A stretch of DNA of 64,000 bases from Phialocephala subalpina (GCA_900073065.1 FJOG01000003.1:1676133-1740132); one strand, 5' to 3'. Shown: positions 47,801 to 58,819, counted from the stretch's first letter. Program-made: numbers and translations. The notes: generated by a model not told the origin, from the sequence alone.

Positions 47801-47857
47801 AGTGACTGCGCCTCCGTCCCAACCACCACCAGAATTTACCGCAGTGTCCCAAGACAT
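44840..47857 (-). CDS. Multi-CCHC zinc-knuckle nucleic-acid-binding protein, CNBP/HEXBP-like, gapped
   Basis: A predicted RNA/single-stranded-DNA binding protein with at least eleven CX2CX4HX4C knuckles. Supported exons are 47857-47619, 47568-47503, 47329-47194, 47068-46547, 46492-46468, 46423-46385, 46244-46219, 46168-46114, 46044-45979, 45908-45895, then a gap hiding at least one exon, then 45220-45136 and 45073-44840. The N-terminus is Gly/Ser/Tyr-rich (GGGSTSYGGGEF). Exon 4 holds a long non-knuckle segment (KINRDHIENVPGEVAWEQL ... YTIQWRWSPKSARPKEAEGW). The C-terminus is again Gly/Tyr-rich, ending APTGW. Several exons are tiny (14, 25, 26 and 39 nt). The intron after exon 4 begins GCAAGT, a GC-AG intron. 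Introns repeatedly fall inside knuckles just before Gly-His. The gene is related in style to yeast Gis2 and human CNBP but much longer. Confidence 0.85.
45252..45305. repeat. Palindromic intron element, copy A (next to gap)
   Basis: Starts ATATCGAAGAG (45252-45262), continues through CCGAAAGAGGAGCC and ends GTCCCGGGAGCTCGG at the first N. The same order of words occurs at 47100-47156. It lies in the intron before the exon at 45220. The assembly stops inside the palindromic part. Confidence 0.65.
45306..45787. other. Assembly gap (482 N)
   Basis: Unresolved bases within the zinc-knuckle gene. Knuckle 9 lacks its last Cys and knuckle 10 lacks its CxxC half on the visible flanks, so at least one exon is hidden here. 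Confidence 0.99.
46493..46546 (-). other. GC-AG intron
   Basis: The 54-nt intron begins GCAAGT and ends TTCCAG. Splicing here gives CYNCE-GVGHRVRD, a perfect knuckle spacing, and the alternative (reading through) hits a stop after CEASPIFN. No GT donor is available nearby. Confidence 0.75.
47100..47156. repeat. Palindromic intron element, copy B
   Basis: Located in zinc-knuckle intron 3 (47193-47069). It shares ATATCGAAGAG, CCGAAAGA, GTCCCG and GCTCGG in the same order with copy A at 45252-45305. Outer arms AGAGCCAAGCTCTCCCG and CGAGGGCTCGGCTCC can pair. Confidence 0.7.
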
Positions 47858-48776
47858 GTTCGTGGTTCTTGAGATTCTTGATTGCTTGTAGGTCTGTTGA
47901 GAGTAGATGTCAGTAAGTTTTATCGAAGTAGAGAGATCGAACGTGTTGTGTGATGACAGTTTGTAGAAGGTTGATGGAGATTCAGTACAAGATCGTAAGC
48001 CGCTTAAAGCGGAGAGAAATACGAAATTATCTTGATGTGTTTGTAAAAGGTAGAGGTGCTTCGGTGCCTGGCAGGAAGACAAGGGCAGCGCAGGCGCGAT
48101 CTGTGTGCAGGTAGAAAAAAGGTAGCGGTTGAGCAAACAGCCCAATCGAGGCCAATGCACGCGTCAATTGATGTTGACGGTAACAGGATTGGCTCACTAA
48201 AGGTGCTGAGCTGAAGCCGAGGGAAATCTCAGGGGATAATCCACAGCGTGGAGGTAGGGAAGAGAGCAGATGGGAAGCCCAAAGTGAGGGTACGCGTCTA
48301 CGTCTGGAGCGGGGTAGGATGGCGGTAAAAACTTACAAACCTTTCGTTGACTCTTCAGAGATCGAGCTTGCGAAGGACTCACAAGCCGGTAGCTGAAGAT
48401 CTTCTTGGATGCTTGATGCTTGACAGGTTGACAAGACTGTTGTGCAAGAAGATGATTGTGGAAATCAGAAATCGAAAACTGAGATGCCTTTTTATTTCGA
48501 AAAAGTGGAGCGACGCGAAGCGAGAAGCGAGGCTTCAACTTTGGCAGGAACGTGAACCAGCGACTTCCTTATCTCTGTCGTCACAATGCTCGAGGCCGGA
48601 AATCACGGTTTGACGCGTCAATGGGGTTCAGCTCCTCAATATCTCGTCTTGGATATGAAGTGGAGAGACTTCATGGGATGTTGTAGTCCTTTGCAGCCCC
48701 CAGTTGGCCCAATGACCGCCAACGTCCGCAAGGTAAGCCAATTCTAGAACATCGTCCTAAGGGCTGACCAGTCACA

Positions 48777-49260
48777 GAGAGCTCGGGATTTCAGCCAACC
48801 TTCAAACCTCCTCCCACCGTCGCGAATGGATAGCTCAGTAGGCAGTAGTCACCAAACTCGGTAAGATAAGCATCTTCAGAGCAACGTTCTGTTGGCTCAA
48901 TGGACAGCAGTACAGAGGTCCGCTGGGCCACCTCCACCCTAAAATCTGCTCGGCCACAGAGAGCTTCGGAATTTCAGCTCTCCCTCACGAGTCCCACCAC
49001 GACGAACGCACAGCTCAACGGGCAGCACTAGCATAGGATAAATCATTTCCAGAGCGGCGTTCTGTAGTCTGACTTGACATACATGGCTCCGAGACTTAAG
49101 TCTACCCTCACGATTTCTTCCCGCACCGCGAATGTGTAGCTCAATGGGGAGCTGTGCGTAATTTTGTAAGGTACCCCATCTCCAGAATAGGGTTCCCTTG
49201 TCTGATCGGCCGCAGAGCTCCGGACTTCCCTCACGTCTTCCTACCGCCGCGCGAGACCTC
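48777..49260 (+). repeat. Degenerate ~127-bp tandem repeat with Pol III A-box-like core
   Basis: Three diverged copies start near 48777, 48955 and 49082, and a fourth, truncated copy starts near 49209. Each opens with GAGCT(C/T)CGG(A)-like text, then CTCACG...CCCACC, then (T/C)AGCTCAxNGGG, then TCCAGA...GTTC. The later copies are spaced about 126-127 bp. The sequence TAGCTCAGTAGG (48831-48842) and its relatives at 49011-49022 and 49137-49148 fit the tRNA A-box consensus, with a weak GGTTC-like B-box about 50 bp on. This could be a decayed tRNA-derived SINE array; that is inference. Confidence 0.5.
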
Positions 49261-50771
49261 TACTCCTCGCACCCCGACTACGAGAGCTGCGAATCCAACC
49301 TCTGTCCTATAGCCATCGATAGCGAGGACACACGCGAGAGTTTCCAAGCATTTGATATTACTACTTCAAAATACTTTCTCCGTTTTTCTGCAGCACGTTG
49401 GCTCTCGTACGACGGAAGAACATGAGGGACTGCAAAGCACCTCTAAACACAACGGGCACGCCTCAGGGTGCTCAAATAAGGAAGAGCAGAGTAAGTTGCT
49501 GGGGAGAGATGGACACTGTGGAAGCGTCGCATAATGTACACTGTAGTCAAGTGGTTGGGCACGCCGAAGTGATGAGGAGTTGCTGATAATGTCAAATTTG
49601 CAATTTCAAAGCCTGCCCATGTACTGGTCACTCTATTCACCAGCTCCTAGCTTCTTGCTATCCCCTTCCTCGGATATCGCTGAGGGAGGCTTGATGTTCT
49701 CAAGCTCTGTGGCGACTGCCGCCCTTGAGACCTCTGAGGAGGATGTAGTATCGGACTTAGGGGTGGGGGAATTTAAGAGCGTCGGTGTAACTCGCCATGT
49801 CCAAAAACTTGGCAGAGATTCGAGAGCAAGACTGCTGTATTCTGCGGGCGGGTAACGTCCCGAATACACCAAAAACAGGAGCCTTGCGCTTGAACTCCTA
49901 CCAGACTTCTGCACATGGCAATCAGTTAGTGCTAGAAATGTCACCAGAGGCCAATATGACCACATAATCATATCTGGCAGGTCGATAAGAACTCTTGTTT
50001 GGCCTTGCTTCATACTAGACGATTGTAGCTCAAGTGAGCATTCGCGATGCAAAATTCGATGCTTGAGAGAGACAACGACGCAATGTGCAGGAAATTGAAG
50101 AAATTCCACTCATACTACCAAATGGGGACTACCTGTATTGCCTGTGGTCGAGTGGGAGGTCAAGGGCCATGTCTACTTGTCCTGGTTCAATCCTTTGAAT
50201 GCTATATCCTGGACCATCCCGGAATCTTTATTCACGGATAGAGAAGCCACGTGCTCGATGCTGATCGGGCAAGCATGTCTGAGACTTTCAAGCCATCAAG
50301 GCTTTCAGTGGTAGTTATCCAGTTACTAGAATACCTGTACTTGAAGGCTATGGTGCGGGCAGTCTCTCTCAGAATTCTCAATATTTCTTAAGAGGGAGGT
50401 TCTTTCAGGAGCTGTCGAACGTTGTTTGTGTGAGAGGTCGCCTGGCTTGTACCTGCTTCAGCACGAGCCACCTGTTGCCACGAGCGGGGACGCTATAATC
50501 GCCCCCCTGAGACGGAGCATCTCACCCCGAGATAGTGTGTGGCCTTGCCAAAACCAGCAGCTCAAAGGCTGAAAGACAACCTCACCCGCTACGATTCGTA
50601 CAACTCACGGCAGAGAAGGAAGAAGTCATCCAAGCCGTGAGCTCTGGTGACCAATGAATTCTCCAAGCCCTTGCAGATGCTGGTGCAAATGACGTGCTCT
50701 CTCAGTAAAGGGCGTTGCTCGGTGGACATCCCACTTCTGCGCAAGAAACCATCCTGCCATAAAAATTTATG

Positions 50772-50779
50772 TATAAAAG
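50772..50779 (+). promoter_or_regulatory. TATA box of the aldo/keto reductase gene
   Basis: TATAAAAG lies 109 bp before the ATG at 50888, followed by a pyrimidine-rich leader (CTTCTCCCCCTCTCC). Confidence 0.5.
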
Positions 50780-50887
50780 GTAAGCTCTTACTACCACTGC
50801 CCAAGTTTCGTATCTTCTCCCCCTCTCCGTACTATCTGTCTCATCCAATTCCTATCCCATTATTCAAGAACACTTCCACATTCCGCA

Positions 50888-52188
50888 ATGGCTCCACCCG
50901 AAGGACTCCCCAAGATGGAATACAGGTTCCTCGGCCGTTCTGGTCTGCAGGTCTCTGCAATTTCTCTGGGAGGATGGCTTACTTACGGTGGGCACGTTGA
51001 GAACGGTAAGCAATGTCACTCCTCACTTAGTGTAACGACTAATCTCAGTTAGAAAACACATTCAATTGCATGAAAGCCGCCTACGATGTTGGCATCAACT
51101 TCTTCGATTGTGCTGAAGGTTATTCTGGTGGGGAATCCGAGAGAGTTATGGGACAAGCTATCAAGAAGTTCGGGTGGAAGCGTAATGATCTTGTTATTTC
51201 TACTAAGGTACTTAATCTCTCCTCTCGTCAATTCGTACAACATCCTCTAACAACACCAGATCAATTGGGGAACAGCCCACGGAAACAATCCAGTCAACAA
51301 CGTCGGATTATCCCGAAAGCATGTCATCGAAGGCACGAATGCAGCTCTCGAACGTCTTGGTCTCGATTATGTCGATTTGATTTACGCCCACCGACCAGAC
51401 CGCAATACGCCAATTGAGGAGACTGTTCGAGCTTTCAACCATTTGATTGATACTGGCAAGGCGTTTTACTGGGGAACTTCCGAATGGAATGCAGATGAGA
51501 TCGCTACTGCTTGGAGATATGCCGAGAAGTTGAATCTGATCGGCCCTCTTATGGAGCAGGTATGTTACTTTCAAGCAATCTTGTTGCCCCATTTCATAAC
51601 TTGTGGCTTCGAGATATGAAGCCATGTCTCGGATGTCTTGCATGCCTCGGTATTCATGAGTAATTGTCTCGACTTCTTCAATTGTCTAAAAATAAATGCT
51701 AACTCTTCAACCTCCAGCCACAATACAACATGCTCGCCCGCGAAAAAGTAGAAAAAGAATTTGAACACCTCTACCCCGAAACCGGCCTGGGCCTAACAAT
51801 CTTCTCCCCCCTAAAAATCGGCATCCTAACCGGGAAATACAACGACGGCATTCCCTCCGATTCCCGTCTCGGAAGTTCCAACGACGCCTTCGTTACCATG
51901 ATGAACAAGAAAGTCGGAGACGAGACTTGGAAGAAAGATATCGAGGTTGTGAAGAAGTTGAAGCCGGTAGCTGATAAGTTGGAGATTACTCAGGCAGCGT
52001 TGGCTATGGCTTGGGTTCTTAAGAATAAGAATGTTAGTTCGGCGATTACGGGGGCGAGTAGACCGGAGCAGGTTTATGATAGTGTTAAGGCATTGGCTGC
52101 GGTGGAGAAATTGACGCCGGAGGTAATGAAGGAGATTGATGAGATTTTGGGGAATAAGCCGGCTGAGATGGTTAGAAGGTTCACGTAG
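50888..52188 (+). CDS. Aldo/keto reductase, Kv-beta-like
   Basis: An NADPH-dependent reductase of the branch related to voltage-gated potassium channel beta subunits. Exons 50888-51005, 51053-51207, 51260-51559 and 51718-52188 give 347 aa, the normal length. The catalytic Asp and Tyr appear in FFDCAEGYSGGESE, the Lys in DLVISTK, and YAHRPD supplies the histidine. GTSEWNADEI, the PQYNMLAR strand and FSPLKIGILTGKY follow, and the cofactor-binding C-terminal part reads SAITGASRPEQV. The acceptor for exon 2 is TTAG before AAAAC; the earlier CAG gives a wrong frame. The last intron (158 nt) contains a perfect 7-bp stem, TGGCTTC / GAAGCCA. Substrate is unknown. Confidence 0.93.
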
Positions 52189-52359
52189 AGGGTGGGTCGA
52201 AAAGAAATAAACGTTTTAGATTGTGCGTTTTCTTCATTACTCCTTGCTTTGCATGATTTTTCAACCAGATGGGGGTCATTTCAGACCTCACTCAACGCCT
52301 ATATACCTCCCACGCGCCTATTTCCTCTATGTTCCTTTCCCAATCCCTTTCTCATTACT

Positions 52360-53178
52360 TTATACACTGGTAGAGGTGTCTGTGCGATTCAGAAGGCCCC
52401 TGGTAGACGCATATCTTTCGTTAGCGGTGACTGCAGTGGCTGGCCTCTGAATAACGGGCGGGAACCTCCCATCGTTGGCACGCTCGTCTTGGGCGTGCTC
52501 GTTATATCCAGGAGGCTGTGGCGGAGGAACAGGTCTCGTCATGTCTCCAAGCTCCACATCCCCGCTTTCCTCAGAACCAGGAACAGGTACCGCCACTCTA
52601 TCAGTACTCCTCAAACTCGGCGGTTTTGTACCAGGAACATATGGCGGTGGTGCTTCACCCCTCTCATTCAGACCTTCCACCCTATCAGCCCTAGGAGCAA
52701 CAGCCCCATAGCTCCCTACACCTGCCCTGGCGGCTCGATTGCTAAATCGTGCTCTGAACCCCGCTACATCCGTTGCTAGAGCTCGTTGGCTTTGTGTTCG
52801 TAATAGAGCTTGCTTTCGTTTCTTTCGTTTCCCAATGTAGAGTATACAGAGGCAGAAAAGCACTGCTATGATGGCGATGATGAGGAAATAGTAGTTGAAG
52901 ACATGGTCTTGAACTTGATCGTCTGGTGAATTTGAGGGCGTATTTTGTGGATTTGGTTGTGTAGTGCTAGCCGGAGTACTCGAGGTTGATGAGGGCGAGG
53001 AAGAAGAGCTTACGGAAGTTTGGAAGGTTGCAGGAGTCGAGGATATTGTAGACGATGCGGGGTCGGTAAGCTGTGCGAAGGACGAAGTGGGGAGGACGAT
53101 GGAGAGGAAGAGGAGTGTCGAAGAGAATGGTAGTGATCTAGGACATTGGCATGTTGCCTTTCGTCGTCTCGAGAGCAT
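52360..53178 (-). CDS. Ser/Thr-rich single-pass membrane protein
   Basis: An intronless 272-aa protein that I do not recognise as a named family. The N-terminus is a signal peptide (basic start MLSRRRK, hydrophobic SSTLLFLSIVLPTSSFA). It is followed by a short Ser/Thr/Pro-rich ectodomain (about residues 37-94) likely to be O-glycosylated. One transmembrane helix, FLIIAIIAVLFCLCILYI, lies near 97-115 and is followed by a basic stop-transfer KRKKRK. The cytosolic tail carries EAPPPYVPG, a PY motif that typically recruits WW-domain ubiquitin ligases such as Rsp5, and a proline stretch PVPPPQPPGY. The layout resembles small fungal wall or stress sensors, but no cysteine-rich WSC domain is present. 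Convergent with the aldo/keto reductase. Confidence 0.75.
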   Translation of the reverse strand: MLSRRRKATCQCPRSLPFSSTLLFLSIVLPTSSFAQLTDPASSTISSTPATFQTSVSSSSSPSSTSSTPASTTQPNPQNTPSNSPDDQVQDHVFNYYFLIIAIIAVLFCLCILYIGKRKKRKQALLRTQSQRALATDVAGFRARFSNRAARAGVGSYGAVAPRADRVEGLNERGEAPPPYVPGTKPPSLRSTDRVAVPVPGSEESGDVELGDMTRPVPPPQPPGYNEHAQDERANDGRFPPVIQRPATAVTANERYASTRGLLNRTDTSTSV

Positions 53179-53686
53179 ATCTCGTTGAGGAGAAGGTAGG
53201 TAGTTGCAGGATGGCGGAATTCAATATCTAGAAAGTATAGTTTGTTCAAGAGGAAGGCGTCATCATCTCGTGCTAGTCACCTTTGCAGCATGCAGTGACC
53301 CGAAAGGACTAGAGTGAATGGGAATACAAGACTTTGGAGGATGAAGAGAGATATGAGAGGCAGTACCACCAAAGCCAAATGACGCCGTGGTGTTTCATGA
53401 AGCCATTGATAAGCACGGCACCGGACGGTATTTCAACCTTCTGATTCTTATGCAAGATTTCCAGAGGCCTGCCGCAAGTCCCGGAGCTTGAAAGCTTGTC
53501 GCTCCATACGACCCCTCATTCGACCAAAACATCCTTGTAGAAAATCGTCGGCGCTCGGATCGAAACTCAACCCGCTCAAGCCTAAAACGCCTTCGTACAC
53601 ACAAGTCACGAGATATTGACCTTTTCAAATTCTTGGGCCAAGCAACGAACTCGACGACTTTTGAGACGACGTTGTGGCTCATCGAA
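53179..53686. other. Divergent promoter region
   Basis: 0.5 kb between the membrane-protein gene and TFB5. No gene was seen. Confidence 0.5.
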
Positions 53687-54016
53687 ATGCCACGAGCTAT
53701 CAGAGGTGAGACGCCGTATACATTCTGAGGCGGAGTCTATGACTGACTTCGTGGGGTATCCAGGCGTGCTCATCGAGTGTGACCCGTCCATCAAGTCCAT
53801 CATCGTCGCAATAGACAACGAATCAGATCACGCCTATGTCGTCGAAGAACTGGATGACCAGACTCTCGTGGTGAAGGAGAATATGTTGACGAGTCTGAAG
53901 ATGAAGTTGGACGACGTAGGGGGTCCATTTCCCCTAGCTACAGCATATTAGGCTGACATCAAATACAGAAATTGAAGGACACTCAGATCCAACCTGACGA
54001 GTCGGACTTGGACTAG
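53687..54016 (+). CDS. TFB5: TFIIH subunit TFB5 (TTDA homologue)
   Basis: The smallest TFIIH subunit, which stabilises the Tfb2/p52 partner and is needed for nucleotide excision repair. Three exons, 53687-53705 (19 nt), 53764-53915 and 53969-54016, give 72 aa, exactly the expected size. The protein opens [18 protein letters not shown], with the family's LIECDP core created across the first splice, then [12 protein letters not shown] and [12 protein letters not shown] across the second. It is too small and too split to appear as one frame. Both introns are GT-AG, of 58 and 53 nt. Confidence 0.95.
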
Positions 54017-54231
54017 ATCCTGATCGGTTTGATGGGCTAGATCAGGGATGGGAGGCGTTATGGCGAAATGGCTCACGCATTTGGGACGGCTTGCTCCAAC
54101 CAAAGTTCGGTCTGGTCAACATGAATTTCTCGTCACAACACACTGATATGCCATGAACCATTCCATTATCGACAAATAGTCAAGTAAGTCTTTAATGTAC
54201 AATGCTAGCAATATCCTATCATACAAATGCT

Positions 54232-55084
54232 TTATGCTTCCGGCGATGTAGAAGCTGATACTGTGTTTGACATAGTCTCTGCTGTCGAAGCAGCAGGTAT
54301 TGAACCGAGTGGAATCTTCCTTCTGGGTCTCTTCAGCTCCTCCATAGTAATACCATCCAACTTCGTAATGCCGACAACAGGAGGATCTCCCTTCTTCACG
54401 AATTCGTACATGCCTGAGAAGGAGTTAGAATGGGAGGTTGTGGCAACTTGACATGGGAACGAACCTGGCATTTTGTTTCCAGCTAATCGAAAAGCATCTC
54501 TGACGACTTGCTCGTGGATATCTCCCTTGACCTCAAATATAACCTTGCTGACAGCAATTCTGGACGCCCAATGGTCAAATGAACCTTTTCCTTTTCCCAT
54601 ACGAACCTGAACAATGATTAGTTCCATTTCCCAGTCCAGACATGTAACGCACCTCGTTTCCACTGCTATACACACCAATGCTGGCGCAGACCCTCTTATA
54701 CAATCGATATCTCATTCCCTTTAGTCGGACTTTGATAGCATCTTCTCCGTTCTTCAATTGAGCTGCGCTCACTCTGCGGTGGTGATCGCACATCCGTAAA
54801 CCATAATCACCCCATACTATCGTAGTTCCTCTCGCAGAACCTCCAGTCGGGACACGAGGACGACCCTTTCGTGATCTCTTCTTCTCGGGCATCGTAGGCA
54901 AGAGCCAATTACCAGCTCTCGAAGCTGTACTCGAAAAAGGTCGGCGGAGGATAGAGGAAGCATTTTGCGAGGATGGCGTCCTATTCAAGGACAACGAAGC
55001 CGCACAAAGAGGTCGCAGAGGACTCGAAGCTAATGAAAGCTTCTCGAACTGAGTAGTGAAGCTTGATAGGTTTCGGAGCTTCAT
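54232..55084 (-). CDS. MRPL16: Mitochondrial ribosomal protein uL16m (MRPL16)
   Basis: Large-subunit mitoribosome protein that contacts the peptidyl-transferase region. Exons 55084-54653, 54606-54465 and 54413-54232 give 251 aa. Residues 1-60 are Ser/Arg/Leu-rich without acidic runs, a presequence. L16 signatures follow: VWGDYGLRM, the RMGKGKGSFDHWASRI block that binds 23S-type rRNA (spanning splice 1), and AGNKMPG-MYEFVKKG across splice 2. The C-terminal extension is Ser/Thr-rich. Divergent from RFC1, with about 260 bp between the start codons. Confidence 0.93.
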
Positions 55085-55342
55085 TGTTGGGATTGTTGAC
55101 TGCTGAAAGTTTCAATGTCCAATAGCCCATGGGGTTCGCAAAAGTTGCTGATGCCTGAAGTGGTGCCTGAAATTGGTGCCTGAAATTGGATCACCCCTGC
55201 TTCAATTAAAGTCGCGCTCTCGCGTGTCGAAAAGTCGCGTACATCATTAAGGCAACACGACGAGATGCAGATTTGACAGAATTGAGAAGGTATCCAAAAC
55301 CACTTCTAATAGTCTGTCAACTGTATTGTACGAATTGACAAT

Positions 55343-58300
55343 ATGCCCGCCGATATCCGATCCTTCTTTGGAGGCAAGAACGCCACCCCTATTCGGCAGA
55401 AGGAGACAGAGACCAAGGCCAAGAAAGAGGAGGATTCAAAGAAGAAACGGGCCAGTGAGTTTTTGAGGATATCGGGCAATGATTGCACAATACTGATACT
55501 CCGCAGAGAGCCGGAAGGTCATTGAAGATAGTGATGATGATGAATCTACTCCAGCGTTTGTTATCCCGATTCCTGACACAACTCACTTACTAATATACTT
55601 ACAGAGCCAAGAAGTCAACTCCCAAGGCAGCGCCTGTAAAGAAAGCTGTGTATGTATGCCCACAACATCACTGTATTTACTACTGACTGTTTGCTCAGGA
55701 AGAAAGAATCCCCCCAAGGAAAGGAGACTTCTACTGCAGATTACTTTGCTTCCAGTGTCAAACCTAAACCAGCCAAATCCACATCCGCGAAGGCTACTCC
55801 TACCAAAACCAAAGTTGCACCTAGCGTCGAACGATCCTCAGCCCGCAAGAAGGCTGTAACCTCATACAAGGAAGAGGATGACGACGACGAATTTGCTATG
55901 CTAGACGACGAGGGACTAGGAGCGGACGATATCTTCGCAGCAGAAGCAAAGACGGGAGGCAGCAAGAGGAAAGATAATGGATATGTCGAGGTCGAGAGTG
56001 ACGATGATGAACCTATTATCATGCCAAAGAAGTCGACTACGAAGAGCAAGGCCAAGGCCAAAGTCGAGAGTGACAGTGATGAGCCTATTGCCATGCCAAA
56101 GAAGGGCAAGACCAAATCTGTCAAGAAGGAAGATGTCGACATGAAGGACGCCAGTGACTCGTTTGTGATGGTGGGCGACAGTGATGATATGATGGAAATT
56201 GATAGCAAACCAGCCAAGAAAACTGGAGGGAAGAAACGAAAGTCTCCGGATCCCGAGTCGGAAGATGACGAGGACGATGTAAAGCCGAACATCAAATCCG
56301 TCAAGTCCAAGTCCGCAAAACCTCCACCAGCCAAGAAACCGAGGGCTCTGAAGAAGAATGAGCCAGAGAGCTCGGCGGTCCAGTCTATCCTTGATAATAT
56401 TCCCACTATCAGAGCACCAACCCCCCCACCAAAAGACCCCAATGCGAAGTGGAATTTTAAGGCCGGCGCAGGTGGTGGCAATGCTGGGCCGCCCCCTGCT
56501 GCAGGTTCCAAGGAGATTCCAGTGGGTGAAGAGAATTGTCTGGCAGGCATGACATTCGTGTTCACAGGCATACTCGAGTCACTGTCGCGTGATGAAGGAA
56601 CTGAGCTTGTCAAGCGATACGGAGGTAAAGTCACAGGTGCACCAAGCAGTAAGACGACTGCTGTGGTTCTTGGAAACGATGCTGGACCAAGCAAACTACG
56701 AAAGATTGCCGACCTCAAGATTAGGACCATCAATGAGGATGGACTCTTTGAGATGGTCAGACAGCTTCCTGCTAACGGTGGTGATGGCAAAGCAGCCGAG
56801 AAGAACAACGAGAAGAAGAAAGCAGAGATGGATAGGATCAGGAAGGATGCAGAGGAGATGGAGAAGGAGGAGAAGCGTAAAGCTGCCGAAGCCGCCAAGG
56901 CCGAGAAGGAGGCGCAGAAGCAAGCTGCCCTCACGGGCAAATCTGCTCCTGCTCCTGTTCGCAAAATCGATACCACATCACAGCTATGGACAACTAAGTA
57001 TGCTCCAACATCAATCAACCAAATCTGTGGCAACAAAGGAGCTGTTGAGAAGATTCAGACTTGGTTAAAGGGCTGGGCAAAGGCTCACAAATATAATTTC
57101 GAGAAGAAAGGAGCCGATGGACTCGGTGGATATCGTGCGATCATCATCCATGGCCCGCCCGGTATTGGTAAAACAACTGCTGCACATCTTGCTGCTAAGC
57201 TTGCCGGCTACGATGTCTTGGAGAGCAATGCCAGCGACACCAGAAGCAAGAAACTTGTGGAGTCAGGACTCAATGAGGTATTGGACAACAGATCTCTCAT
57301 GGGCTACTTTGCTGGTGACGGAAAATCTGTGAGCAAAGAAAAGAAAAATATCGTCCTCATCATGGATGAGGTAGATGGAATGTCTGCTGGAGATAGAGGT
57401 GGTGTTGGTGCCCTTGCGAAGGTGTGCAAGAACACTCATATACCAATGATCTTGATCTGCAACGACCGGAAGCTGCCAAAGATGAAGCCATTTGACTTCG
57501 TCACGTTCGACATTCCTTTCCGTCGCCCAACTGTCGACCAAGTTCGGTCACGAATTGCGACCATCTGCCACAGAGAAGGTTTGAAATTACCCTTGAATGT
57601 CATCGATGCTCTCGTTGAGGGTAGCAACAAAGACATCCGCCAGATTATCAATATGTTATCTACCGCCAAACTGGACCAGACCTCCATGGATTTCGACCAG
57701 AGCAAGGCCATGTCCAAGGCTTGGGAGAAGCATGTAATTTTGAAGCCGTGGGACATTTGCCATAAGCTTTTGGGTGGAAGCATGTTTTCTGCGAGCAGCA
57801 AGGCCACTCTGAACGACAAGATTGAGCTCTACTTCAATGATCACGAGTTCAGTTACTTGATGATCCAGGAAAACTACTTGAGCACCAAGCCACAACTGGT
57901 CGGCAATCTCCATGGTCGAGAAGCCAAGCTCAAAGAGTTGCAGCTTATGGAACGAGCTGCAGAGAGCATCAGCGACGGCGACCTGGTGGACAGAATGATC
58001 CACGGGTCTCAGCAGCAATGGAGTCTCATGCCAACTCATGCGGTTTTCAGTGCTGTTCGACCTGCTTATTTCGCGTCTGGTCTGATGAATGGACAAACAG
58101 CCTTCACTTCATGGCTAGGTAACAATAGTAAGCAGTCGAAGCTCATTCGCTACGTGAAGGAGATCCAGTCTCACATGCGCCTTCGAACCTCTGGAGACAG
58201 ACACGAAATTCGTCAACAGTACCTGCCTGTATTGTGGACTCGGATGATCAAGCGGCTTGAGGTGGAGGGTAAGGAGTGCGTTGATGAGGTCATTGATCTG

Positions 58301-58819
58301 ATGGACAGCTATTTCTTGACGAGAGATGACTTCGACTACATGATGGAACTCGGTCTTGGACCTCAAGACCAAGAGCTCGTCAAGCTTGAGACACAGACCA
58401 AGGCCACCTTCACCAGACTGTGAGTATATGTTCTATCGGAATGTCCTAAACTACTTACTGACACGACTTGCAGATACAATAGCCGAAGCCATCCATTACC
58501 GTTCATGAAGGCGTCCAATGTCGTAGCTCCAGCGAAACAAACAAAAGAAAAACCCGATCTCGAAGAAGCAATCGAGGAAGAGGACGAAGGAGACGTCGCC
58601 GAGCCGCCCTCGAAAGAAGAGGAAGAAGAGATCGACTTCAAGAAAGACAAATACATCAAGCAGCCAAAGGCCAAGAAGCCTACAGCAGCAAAGAAGGCCC
58701 CCAAGAAGAAGGCAAAGGACGAGGATGAAGATATGATTGACGATGATGATGAAGACGAGAAGCCGAAGAAGAAAGGTAGACCAAAGGGTGCAGCATCCAA
58801 GGCCAAGGCAAAGAAATGA
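55343..58819 (+). CDS. RFC1: Replication factor C large subunit
   Basis: The largest subunit of the clamp loader that places PCNA at primer ends in DNA replication and repair. Exons 55343-55454, 55507-55555, 55605-55649, 55699-58419 and 58474-58819 give about 1090 aa. The N-terminus MPADIRSFFGG contains the conserved PCNA-interacting FF pair. A long acidic/lysine-rich linker follows. A BRCT domain (NCLAGMTFVFTGILESLSRDE ... YGGKVTG) lies near residues 345-430. The AAA+ module begins near 500 (WTTKYAPTSINQICGN) with Walker A GPPGIGKTT near 553 and Walker B VLIMDEVDGMSAGDRGG near 620, followed by a sensor and the helical collar domain. The tail is a lysine/aspartate-rich, nuclear-localisation-like stretch. 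The minus-strand frame of 431 codons over this gene is an artefact of its repetitive acidic codons. Confidence 0.97.

Larger units (their letters stand above)
47858..50887. other. Intergenic, 3.0 kb, with degenerate tandem repeat
   Basis: Lies between two divergent genes (zinc-knuckle gene and aldo/keto reductase). Frames up to 158 codons exist on both strands, but none has motifs. A degenerate repeat occupies about 48777-49260 (separate entry). Confidence 0.5.

Noticed and set aside
48831..49200. Functional tRNA genes at the A-box-like sequences
   Set aside because: No acceptor stem pairing, no clear anticodon arm and only a weak B-box; at best decayed tRNA-derived repeats.
55741..57036. 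431-codon minus-strand open frame over RFC1
   Set aside because: It is the complement of RFC1's Lys/Asp/Glu-rich coding sequence; the Ser/Leu/Phe-rich translation has no motif and RFC1 is unambiguous on the other strand.
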